DNA of 15,099 bases, taken from the NCBI GenBank assembly GCA_017382915.1, contig JAFNZJ010000099.1:1-15099 (forward strand). The letters are read 5' to 3'. This DNA is from Clostridia bacterium. Lineage in GTDB: Bacteria > Bacillota > Clostridia > Oscillospirales > Acutalibacteraceae. Of this stretch, positions 7,824 to 14,378 are shown piece by piece. The stretch's first letter is position 1. The number at the start of each line of letters is the position of its first letter. Under the pieces are notes generated by a model that did no database searches, had not been told where the DNA came from, and was given only the letters and a program-made list of their open reading frames with translations. The position numbers and the translations under genes are program-made.

Positions 7824-7889
7824 AGCAAATCCCCATTTAATAATTATTAAAATTACAGCTTAAAATTACTATATTTTAAACTATATATT

Positions 7890-7918
7890 ATTGTACAATA
7901 AACAGCATAAAATGTCAA
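7890..7918 (-). promoter_or_regulatory. Near-consensus sigma-A promoter upstream of pyrH
   Basis: On the minus strand TTGACA (7913-7918, perfect -35) is separated by exactly 17 bases from TACAAT (7890-7895, one mismatch from the -10 consensus). Transcription would start near 7883, giving a leader of about 60 bases before pyrH. The leader is very A/T-rich and contains a 16-bp A/T palindrome at 7836-7851; no known riboswitch is recognised. This is probably the main promoter for pyrH-frr and, with read-through of the frr-uppS hairpin, for the genes down to polC. Confidence 0.85.
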
Positions 7919-7953
7919 TTGCAAAATGGCATATCTTTACCCTTTCTTTAAAC

Positions 7954-7989
7954 AAAAAAGCACCTAACGGAGAGTTCAGTTAGGTGCTT
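7954..7989 (-). terminator. Rho-independent terminator of pfkA
   Basis: On the minus strand, 6 bases after the pfkA stop, an 11-bp stem (arms AGCACCTAAC and GTTAGGTGCT plus a closing A-T pair) with a 10-base loop runs into TTTTTTG. The plus strand has a matching T6 on the other side (7992-7997), so the element could act in both directions, although no plus-strand gene needs it. It separates the pfkA transcript from the pyrH promoter. Confidence 0.9.
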
Positions 7990-7995
7990 AATTTT

Positions 7996-8958
7996 TTAAA
8001 GAGAAATAGAGTCTGCCATACGGTAGGCATCAACATCAAAATCCTTTTTCATTTGAAGTGCTTCATAAATATCGCGGTTTATAATTTCGCTTTTAGAATA
8101 GCAAATAACACGGTTGCCAATACCATTTTTAAGAAGTTCAACAGCGGCATTACCCATATAGCTTGCCATTACGCGGTCGCGTACGGTGGGATTACCACCA
8201 CGCTGAACATGACCTAAGATGGTTGCGCGTGATTCAACGCCGGTTGTAGCCTCAATTTCTTTGGCAATATCGGTAACGGGCTTTTCATAGCCTTCAGCAA
8301 CAACAACGATAAAGTGTTTTTTGCCTGTTTTACGGGTTGCTTCAATCTTTTTGCAAACCGATGATACATCACAAGGAATTTCGGGTACCATAATTGCAAT
8401 TGAGCCAACTGCAACACCAACCTGAAGTGCCAAGTGACCTGCGTGCCTTCCCATAACCTCAACAACACTGCACCTTTCGTGTGACTGTGTAGTATCACGA
8501 AGACGGTCAACCATTTCCATAGCGGTGTTCATAGCGGTATCAAAGCCTATGGTGTATTCGGTTGAAGCAATGTCATTATCAATTGTGCCGGGAACACCAA
8601 CACAAGGGATTCCGCGAATTGACAAATCTCTGGCGCCACGGAATGAACCGTCACCGCCAATAACAACTATGCCCTCAATACCGAATTTCTTACAGTTATC
8701 AACGGCTTTTTGAATACCTTCTTCGGTTTTAAATTCAGGGCAACGCGCGGTGTATAACGCAGTTCCGCCTCTGTGAATAATCTCCGAAACGGAGCGAATA
8801 TCCATAGGGGTAATATCGCCATTGATAAGACCGTTATAGCCGTGGCGAATACCAATAACATTCATACCTAAAGAAATAGCGGAACGAACCACGGCACGTA
8901 CAGCCGCATTCATACCCGGTGCGTCACCGCCACTTGTTAATACGCCAATTGTTTTCAT
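7996..8958 (-). CDS. pfkA: ATP-dependent 6-phosphofructokinase
   Basis: PfkA phosphorylates fructose 6-phosphate to the 1,6-bisphosphate, the committed step of glycolysis, as an allosteric tetramer. With the start at 8958 the protein is 320 residues, the canonical length. Seen: TSGGDAPGMNAAVRA (8-22), the ATP loop IGGDGS (100-105; the G after GGD favours ATP over pyrophosphate), PGTIDND (123-129, catalytic D127), MGRHAG (169-174) and GHVQRGG (249-255). The frame opens upstream to another ATG at 8994, which would add 12 residues. The 8958 ATG is preferred because of its GGAGG, its typical MKTIGVLTSGG N-terminus, and a promoter that would leave only about 9 leader bases for the upstream ATG. 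It has its own promoter and terminator, so it can be expressed apart from dnaE. Confidence 0.97.
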   Translation of the reverse strand: MKTIGVLTSGGDAPGMNAAVRAVVRSAISLGMNVIGIRHGYNGLINGDITPMDIRSVSEIIHRGGTALYTARCPEFKTEEGIQKAVDNCKKFGIEGIVVIGGDGSFRGARDLSIRGIPCVGVPGTIDNDIASTEYTIGFDTAMNTAMEMVDRLRDTTQSHERCSVVEVMGRHAGHLALQVGVAVGSIAIMVPEIPCDVSSVCKKIEATRKTGKKHFIVVVAEGYEKPVTDIAKEIEATTGVESRATILGHVQRGGNPTVRDRVMASYMGNAAVELLKNGIGNRVICYSKSEIINRDIYEALQMKKDFDVDAYRMADSISL

Positions 8959-8968
8959 TTTGCATAAA

Positions 8969-8973
8969 CCTCC
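8969..8973 (-). promoter_or_regulatory. Ribosome-binding site that fixes the pfkA start
   Basis: GGAGG lies 10 bases upstream of the ATG at 8956-8958. It decides between this start and the in-frame ATG at 8992-8994, which has only a weaker AGGA. Confidence 0.85.
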
Positions 8974-8977
8974 AAAC

Positions 8978-8992
8978 GGGGTGGTACACCCC
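8978..8992 (-). promoter_or_regulatory. GC-rich inverted repeat in the pfkA leader
   Basis: A perfect inverted repeat GGGGTG-GTA-CACCCC (6-bp arms, 3-base centre) sits in the predicted pfkA 5' leader, 4 bases upstream of the Shine-Dalgarno. No T-tract follows, so it is not a terminator. It could be an RNA stem affecting ribosome access or stability, or a DNA operator near +12 to +26. The role is unproven. Confidence 0.5.
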
Positions 8993-9009
8993 ATATCGCT
9001 ATCCTGATT

Positions 9010-9038
9010 ATTCTAGCACATTTAATAAAATTTTTCAA
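9010..9038 (-). promoter_or_regulatory. Sigma-A promoter for pfkA overlapping the end of dnaE
   Basis: On the minus strand TTGAAA (9033-9038) is separated by 17 bases from TAGAAT (9010-9015), with a TG placed one base upstream of the -10 (extended -10 form TGCTAGAAT). The -35 lies inside the last dnaE codons. The predicted start near 9003 gives a leader of about 45 bases that carries the hairpin at 8978-8992 and the GGAGG. Confidence 0.75.
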
Positions 9039-12000
9039 CAGATTTTACGTTTTTATCGCCTAAAAATTCGCAAATTTTTTGCCATTTGGCGGAATTTTTC
9101 TTAAAATTCGCAAATTTTGTTGATTTATAACGCTTTTGGGTATCCTCACAGTAAATTATTACCTCTGCCCCAACGGTGTCAAGCATACTGTTAATTTTAT
9201 TCATAACACCGTTGTCAAATGTGGGAATTCTAAGGTAAAGCTTTGAATAATCTGCCCCCTGTTTTGCCTCAAAAACCTTTGCAGGTTCAATGCTTTCACA
9301 AACAATTTCGCTTGGGCGGTCCTCGGTCTCACTTACCTTGCCGACAATATGAACCACCTGCCCCGGTGTAATCAGGCTGCGGGCGGTAAGATAAAGCTTT
9401 GGAAAAACGGTAGCATTTATTGAGTCATACATATCCTCCACATTTATAAAGGCCATTAAATCGCCTTTTTTGGTGGATTTGGTTTTGACCTCATTTATAA
9501 GTGCCACAAGTGATACCTTTTCACCATCGCGGACATCGTGCTCTAATATTTTTTTACTGCTTACGGCATTTACTGCCTGAATAAAGCCTTCATATTCATT
9601 TAAGGGGTGACCCGAAAGGTAAAGTCCTGTTGATTCCTTTTCAAGGGCAAGCATATCCCTTTTAGGCATTTCATCCACACTAGGAATAATGTGGCTTATA
9701 TCAGGCCCTGCGCTAATATCATCCAGCTCATCAAAAAGGGACATTTGGCCACCCGCACTGCGCTCAGCCTCCTGTTCGGCGGCATTTACTATAAGGTCAA
9801 GTCCCTGTAGCATTTGCCTGCGGTTAAGACCAAATGAATCCATTGAGCCACTTTTAATAAGGCCTTCAAGGGCGCGGCGGTTAAAATCCTTACCTATCAT
9901 TCTAAGGCAAAAATCATAAATGCCGTCAAACCTTTTTTCTGTACGCAGTTCAATCATTTTATTTATTATTCCCACGCCAAGGTTTTTTATGGCAAGCAAA
10001 CCAAAACGGATATTATCCCCCGAAACGGTAAAGTTAAGGTCACTTTCATTAACATCGGGTGGAAGAATTTTAATGCCAAGGCGGGCACATTCTGCGCTGT
10101 ACTGTGTAACCTTGCCGCCAAATGCCAAAACGCTTGAAAGCAACGCCGCCATATATTCCTTTGGGTAGTGGCATTTAAGGTATGCCGTTTGATAGGCAAC
10201 AACAGTGTATGCCGCCGCGTGTGATTTATTAAATGCGTATGAGCTAAAAAGCGCTACATTATCATAAATTTCTTCAGCAACCTCTTTGGGCACTCCCCTA
10301 GCTATTGCGCCATCACAAAGGATTGTTCCATCCTCTGCCTTTTCACCGTACAAAAAGGTTTCCCGTTCTTTTTTCATAACATCGTGCTTTTTCTTTGACA
10401 TGGCACGACGCACTATATCTGCCCTACCAAGTGAATAGCCTGCAAGACTTCTGAAAATTTGCATAACCTGTTCTTGGTATACAATACAGCCGTAGGTTAT
10501 ATCTAATATTGGCTTTAAGGCTTCGGTTTTATATACAATTTTATCGGGGTTATGGCGGTTATAAATGTAGGTTGGAATTGATTTTCTGGGTCCGGGTCTA
10601 TAAAGTGATAAAATTGCCGTTAAATCTTCTAAATTTTCAGGACCAAATGAGCGCAAAACATTTTTCATACCCTCTGATTCAAACTGAAAAACACCCTCAG
10701 TGTAGCCGTTAGCCATCATTTTAATTGTATCTGAATCATTAAAGGGTATATTTTCAATATCAAAATCGGGGGTATGGCGATTTATCATTTTTTGGGCATC
10801 AGAAATAACGGTAAGGTTTCTTAGCCCCAAAAAGTCCATTTTAAGTAGTCCAAGCTCTTCAAGCTCGGTCATGGTAAACTGTGTAACCACCGACTCATCA
10901 TTAAGGGCAAGCGGCACATACTCACTTACCGCGCGGTCGGCAATAACAACACCCGCCGCGTGGGTGGATGCGTGACGCGGCATACCCTCAATCTTTTTGG
11001 ACATATCAATAAGGTTTTTTGTATCCTCATCACTGTCATAAAGGGTTTTAAGGTCGGTGGACTGCGCCATTGCCTTTTCAATGGTTATACCAAGCTCATT
11101 AGGTATAAGCTTGGCCACCCTATCAACGGCATTATAGGCAAGGCCCATAACCCTGCCGACATCACGAACTGCGGCACGGGCTGCCATAGTACCAAAGGTT
11201 ACAATTTGGGCAACATGGTCACTGCCGTATTTTGAAATGACATAATCAATTACCTCCTGCCGCCTGACATAGCAGAAGTCAACATCAAAGTCGGGCATTG
11301 AAACGCGTTCAGGGTTTAAAAAGCGTTCAAACAAAAGGCCGTATTTAATGGGGTCAATACCGGTTATACCAATACAGTATGCAACTATACTACCCGCACC
11401 CGAGCCCCTACCTGGACCAACCGGAATGCCGTGGTTTTTAGCATAGGCTACATAGTCCTGAACTATTAAAAAGTAATCAACAAAGCCCATTTTATCAATT
11501 ACCGAAAGCTCATACTCAAGGCGGTCAATAACGTCATCTTTGGGGGTTGGACCGTAATATTTATAAAGACCTTTATAGCTCATTTGTTTTAAATATTCCA
11601 AATGATTTTGGTCGCCTATATCAAAAACGGGTAGCTTAAGCTTATGAAATTCAAAGTCTAAATTGCACCTTTCGGCAATTTTTACGGTGTTTTCCAAAGC
11701 AGATGGGGTATCGGCAAAAAGGTCGGCCATTTGGCTGGTACTTTTAAGGTAAAATTCCTCGGTCTCAAAGGACATAAGGTCCTCATCACCAAGCTTTTTA
11801 CCCGTACCAATAGCCAGCAAAACATTTTGCATATTGCTGTCGTCCCGCTCAACATAATGGACATCATTGGTGCAAACAAGGGGTATACCGGTTTCAAAGG
11901 ATATTTTTTTAAGACCGTTATTAACCGTCATTTGCTCCTTAATGCCGTGGTTTTGAAGTTCTAAATAAAAGTTTTCTGCACCAAAAATATCCCTATATTC

Positions 12001-12477
12001 GGTGGCAACCTTTTTTGCCTTTTCATAATCGCCGTATAAAAGGGCGGTGGGTATTTCACCTGCAAGGCAGGCCGAAAGGCATATTAACCCTTCACTGTTT
12101 GCTTTAAGTAGGTCTTTATCAACTCTGGGTCTAGTATAAAAGCCTTCAGTAAAGCCTAGGGAGACCATTTTTATAAGGTTTTCATAACCCTTTTGGTTTT
12201 TACAAAGCAAAATTAAATGGTGATAGTTTTGGTCATTTATCTTGCGCTTTTCAAAGCGTGATTCGGGTGCAACATAAACTTCACAGCCTATTATTGGTTT
12301 AATACCGGCCGCCTTGGCTTTTTTATAAAATTCCATTACACCGTACATTACGCCGTGGTCGGTTATGGCTACCGCCTTTTGACCTGCCGCCTTAACGGCA
12401 TCAAAAAGCCTGTCAATACGGCAGGCGCCGTCTAAAAGGCTATACTCGGTATGAAGGTGAAGATGAACAAAATCCAT
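9022..12477 (-). CDS. dnaE: DNA polymerase III alpha subunit, DnaE type (DnaE1-like)
   Basis: This is a complete C-family replicative polymerase of 1151 residues. Seen: an N-terminal PHP domain with all nine metal-ligand positions filled (H7, H9, D16, H41, E66, H87, C137, D205, H207); the palm with GPGRGSGAGS (354-363), catalytic aspartates in PDFDVDF (395-401) and D548 in KMDFLGLR; FQFESEGM (597-604); SYAFNKSHAAAY (746-757); a helix-hairpin-helix region (about 800-890); a clamp-binding pentapeptide QMSLF (911-915); an OB fold (about 985-1070) and a short basic C-terminus. The intact PHP site and the clamp motif between HhH and OB favour DnaE1 over the reduced DnaE3 of Bacillus. ATG start with AAAGGGGG 9 bases upstream, 36 bases after whiA. 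A second alpha subunit, PolC, is encoded in the same window. Confidence 0.97.
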   Translation of the reverse strand: MDFVHLHLHTEYSLLDGACRIDRLFDAVKAAGQKAVAITDHGVMYGVMEFYKKAKAAGIKPIIGCEVYVAPESRFEKRKINDQNYHHLILLCKNQKGYENLIKMVSLGFTEGFYTRPRVDKDLLKANSEGLICLSACLAGEIPTALLYGDYEKAKKVATEYRDIFGAENFYLELQNHGIKEQMTVNNGLKKISFETGIPLVCTNDVHYVERDDSNMQNVLLAIGTGKKLGDEDLMSFETEEFYLKSTSQMADLFADTPSALENTVKIAERCNLDFEFHKLKLPVFDIGDQNHLEYLKQMSYKGLYKYYGPTPKDDVIDRLEYELSVIDKMGFVDYFLIVQDYVAYAKNHGIPVGPGRGSGAGSIVAYCIGITGIDPIKYGLLFERFLNPERVSMPDFDVDFCYVRRQEVIDYVISKYGSDHVAQIVTFGTMAARAAVRDVGRVMGLAYNAVDRVAKLIPNELGITIEKAMAQSTDLKTLYDSDEDTKNLIDMSKKIEGMPRHASTHAAGVVIADRAVSEYVPLALNDESVVTQFTMTELEELGLLKMDFLGLRNLTVISDAQKMINRHTPDFDIENIPFNDSDTIKMMANGYTEGVFQFESEGMKNVLRSFGPENLEDLTAILSLYRPGPRKSIPTYIYNRHNPDKIVYKTEALKPILDITYGCIVYQEQVMQIFRSLAGYSLGRADIVRRAMSKKKHDVMKKERETFLYGEKAEDGTILCDGAIARGVPKEVAEEIYDNVALFSSYAFNKSHAAAYTVVAYQTAYLKCHYPKEYMAALLSSVLAFGGKVTQYSAECARLGIKILPPDVNESDLNFTVSGDNIRFGLLAIKNLGVGIINKMIELRTEKRFDGIYDFCLRMIGKDFNRRALEGLIKSGSMDSFGLNRRQMLQGLDLIVNAAEQEAERSAGGQMSLFDELDDISAGPDISHIIPSVDEMPKRDMLALEKESTGLYLSGHPLNEYEGFIQAVNAVSSKKILEHDVRDGEKVSLVALINEVKTKSTKKGDLMAFINVEDMYDSINATVFPKLYLTARSLITPGQVVHIVGKVSETEDRPSEIVCESIEPAKVFEAKQGADYSKLYLRIPTFDNGVMNKINSMLDTVGAEVIIYCEDTQKRYKSTKFANFKKNSAKWQKICEFLGDKNVKSVEKFY
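9063..9078. repeat. 16-bp operator-like near-palindrome, promoter-proximal copy
   Basis: The minus-strand sequence AAAATTTGCGAATTTT has perfect 6-base arms (AAAATT/AATTTT) around TGCG. It lies in the dnaE 3' coding end, centred about 67 bases upstream of the predicted pfkA transcription start. An exact second copy lies 40 bases further upstream and is read in a different codon frame. Confidence 0.6.
9103..9118. repeat. 16-bp operator-like near-palindrome, promoter-distal copy
   Basis: Exact copy of the element at 9063-9078, centred about 107 bases upstream of the predicted pfkA start. Here the bases encode KFANF of DnaE, whereas the other copy encodes KICEF in another frame, so a repeated peptide does not explain the identity. 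Confidence 0.6.
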
Positions 12478-12513
12478 ATTTAGTTGCCCCCTTTCGGTTA
12501 AAATTTTAAAATG

Positions 12514-13413
12514 CTAATCAAGCGCCTTTGCTAAAGTTACAAGGCGGTTTAGTCTGTGGTTAAGACCTGATTTAGTTATGTTACCGCCCGCAATTTCAAC
12601 AAGCTCTTTAAGGGTTGCCTCAGGATTATTTTGCCTAAGGTTAGCCGCAAATTGCAGTTCATCAGAAAGCTTATTAAATGCCCCTGCCGCCTTTAACTTT
12701 GCAATAGCATTATTTTGCGTAACTGCCGCATTAACCGTTTTTGAAATGTTTGCCATTTCACAGTTGCTTATACGGTTATAGCGGTTACGCATATCCTTAT
12801 AAACCTTAATACCCGCAAGCTCCAGAGTATGATTGGTTGCCTGAATTGTGGTAAGAAGGTCTTCAATATTTTCACTTTCTTTAAAATAGATAATTGAGGT
12901 TTTACCTCTGGTAGTGATTTTGGGGTTAAGACCCATTTCACATAGAAGTTCAAAAAACTCCTTTGCCAAAGCCCCGTCCTTTACGGGAAATTCAGCATGG
13001 TAATCTTTATTGGGGTCACTTACATTGCCTGTGGCAAGAAAAGCACCCCTTACAAATGATGCTTTGCAACAGTCATCTTCAATATTCTGGTGCTTTATAA
13101 GGGTATCACCCTTTTCAAAGCCAAAATAACCCAAAGCATTTAAAATATCCTCACGCTTTTTTGCATCGGTCACCGAAACGGTAAAATAATCCCTTTTAGT
13201 GCCGCCGCCTAAAATATCCGGCTGTACCGAATAGCACTGGCGTAGCAGGTGGCAAAGCCTTTCAACCACCTCTTCATTTTCGGTTACCAAGGTTATTTTA
13301 TTTTTAGAAAAAGCCCTACCAAACAGTAAAATACCATAACATTCGGAAATTTTACAGCAGGTGGGCGTTTCAATTTTGCAAAGCTCGCTTTTAATGTCAG
13401 AGGTGAATGACAC
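12514..13413 (-). CDS. whiA: DNA-binding protein WhiA
   Basis: WhiA is a DNA-binding protein with a degenerate LAGLIDADG homing-endonuclease fold and a C-terminal helix-turn-helix. It controls sporulation genes in Streptomyces and influences division and chromosome segregation in Bacillus. Seen in 299 residues: MSFTSDIKSELC at the N-terminus, FVRGAFLATGNVSDPNKDYH (120-139) in the endonuclease-like core, the conserved KDMRNRYNRISNCEMANISK (206-225), and a HTH region (about 262-295) with LKELVEIAG and GLNHRLNRL. The start codon is GTG, chosen for the GGGGAG site 11 bases upstream (13425-13430) and the family-typical N-terminus. It lies directly after murB; the rapZ and yvcK genes often found between them in Firmicutes are absent here. 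Residues for nuclease activity are not expected in this family. Confidence 0.96.
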   Translation of the reverse strand: MSFTSDIKSELCKIETPTCCKISECYGILLFGRAFSKNKITLVTENEEVVERLCHLLRQCYSVQPDILGGGTKRDYFTVSVTDAKKREDILNALGYFGFEKGDTLIKHQNIEDDCCKASFVRGAFLATGNVSDPNKDYHAEFPVKDGALAKEFFELLCEMGLNPKITTRGKTSIIYFKESENIEDLLTTIQATNHTLELAGIKVYKDMRNRYNRISNCEMANISKTVNAAVTQNNAIAKLKAAGAFNKLSDELQFAANLRQNNPEATLKELVEIAGGNITKSGLNHRLNRLVTLAKALD

Positions 13414-13424
13414 TTTATTTTACA

Positions 13425-13430
13425 CTCCCC
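13425..13430 (-). promoter_or_regulatory. Ribosome-binding site supporting the whiA GTG start
   Basis: GGGGAG lies 11 bases upstream of the GTG at 13411-13413. It supports GTG initiation in the 36-base murB-whiA gap, where no promoter or terminator is seen. Confidence 0.75.
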
Positions 13431-13449
13431 TTTTGTGAAGTTTAAAAAT

Positions 13450-14361
13450 CTATCTGCCTATAAATTCCACCTCAGGCTCAAGCCTGATGCTTGTTTCTAA
13501 AAATACTTTTTCTGAAACCGCTTCAATAACGCGTTTAACATCTGATGCGGTTGCGCCGCCCATATTAACAACAAAGCCTGCGTGCTTTTCACTAACTGCG
13601 GCACCGCCAATAGTAAAGCCCTTTAGACCGCACCTTTCAATAAGGGTGCCTGCAAAATTACCTGTGGGGCGTTTAAAGGTGCTGCCCGCACTTGGAAATT
13701 CTAATGGTTGCTTTGACTTGCGCCTTGCCATAAGCTCATCCATACGGGCGCGAATATCCTCTTTAACGCCTAAATTAAGTCTGAATTTTGCCGATGTTAT
13801 AACGCGGTTTTTCTTTTCCTTAAAAATGCTGGTGCGGTAGCCAAGCTTTAATTTATCGGCAGTCAGGGTTTCAAATCGGCCGTCACGGGTAACACACCTG
13901 CATTCAGTAATAACATTAGAAATTTCTGAATCATAAGCACCTGCATTCATATAAACTGCGCCACCAACAAGACCGGGTATGCCCCAAGCAAACTCCAACC
14001 CTGTTAAGGAGTTTTCAAGCGCAAAACTGCAAAGCATTGAAAGCTTCATACCGCTGCCGCAGACAATTTCATTGGTGTCGCCAAGCGAAGCATCTGACAG
14101 TCCGCCCGAAATATGAATAACAACACCCTCCACACCAAGGTCAGAAACAAGCAGATTACTGCCGTTACCCAAAATGTGAATAGGATATTCTTTTTCATTA
14201 CAAAAGGCAACTACCTTTGATACCATTTCTTCGGTGGCGGGCTGCACAAAAATATCAGCAGGTCCACCAATTTTAAATGTGGTGTGTGAAGCCATAGGCT
14301 CATTTTCACGGTAGGAACAGCCTTCACGCTCTAAAAAATCTTTAAGCAGACTATAATCCAC
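13450..14361 (-). CDS. murB: UDP-N-acetylenolpyruvoylglucosamine reductase
   Basis: MurB is the FAD- and NADPH-dependent cytoplasmic enzyme that reduces the enolpyruvyl group to give UDP-N-acetylmuramate, the second committed step of peptidoglycan precursor synthesis. Seen: TTFKIGGPAD (27-36), the FAD loop ILGNGSNLLVSD (63-74), EFAWGIPGLVGGAVYMNAGA (123-142), GYRTSIF (174-180), the catalytic serine in AGSTFKRP (S227) and the C-terminal LEPEVEFIG (294-302), which carries the acidic residue. The 303-residue length without the extra E. coli-type insert fits type II MurB of Firmicutes. The start codon is GTG, supported by GGGAG 9 bases upstream, adjacent to the end of the ROK gene (17-base gap). 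Confidence 0.97.
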   Translation of the reverse strand: MDYSLLKDFLEREGCSYRENEPMASHTTFKIGGPADIFVQPATEEMVSKVVAFCNEKEYPIHILGNGSNLLVSDLGVEGVVIHISGGLSDASLGDTNEIVCGSGMKLSMLCSFALENSLTGLEFAWGIPGLVGGAVYMNAGAYDSEISNVITECRCVTRDGRFETLTADKLKLGYRTSIFKEKKNRVITSAKFRLNLGVKEDIRARMDELMARRKSKQPLEFPSAGSTFKRPTGNFAGTLIERCGLKGFTIGGAAVSEKHAGFVVNMGGATASDVKRVIEAVSEKVFLETSIRLEPEVEFIGR

Positions 14362-14370
14362 AAAGCAACA

Positions 14371-14375
14371 CTCCC
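14371..14375 (-). promoter_or_regulatory. Ribosome-binding site supporting the murB GTG start
   Basis: GGGAG lies 9 bases upstream of the GTG at 14359-14361 and 3 bases after the stop codon of the ROK kinase gene. It fixes the start and suggests cotranscription with the kinase gene. Confidence 0.75.
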
Positions 14376-14378
14376 AGG

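Noticed and set aside
7836..7851. Perfect 16-bp A/T palindrome (TTTAATAATTATTAAA) in the pyrH leader
   Set aside because: It is an A/T-only palindrome in a leader that is almost all A/T, giving a weak stem with no recognised family. Mentioned with the pyrH promoter but not called as a separate regulatory site.
8640..8960. Pyrophosphate-dependent phosphofructokinase
   Set aside because: The nucleotide loop reads GGDGS and the catalytic block PGTIDND, the pattern of ATP-dependent enzymes; pyrophosphate enzymes usually show GGDDS and a lysine in the second block.
8959..8994. In-frame upstream ATG adding 12 residues (MGCTTPFGGLCK) to PfkA
   Set aside because: It has only a weak AGGA, lies about 9 bases from the predicted transcription start, and would be translated through the leader hairpin. 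The downstream ATG has GGAGG and gives the canonical 320-residue protein.
9063..9118. CRISPR-like repeat-spacer unit
   Set aside because: There are only two copies, of 16 bases, inside a coding region with a 24-base interval, and no cas genes nearby.
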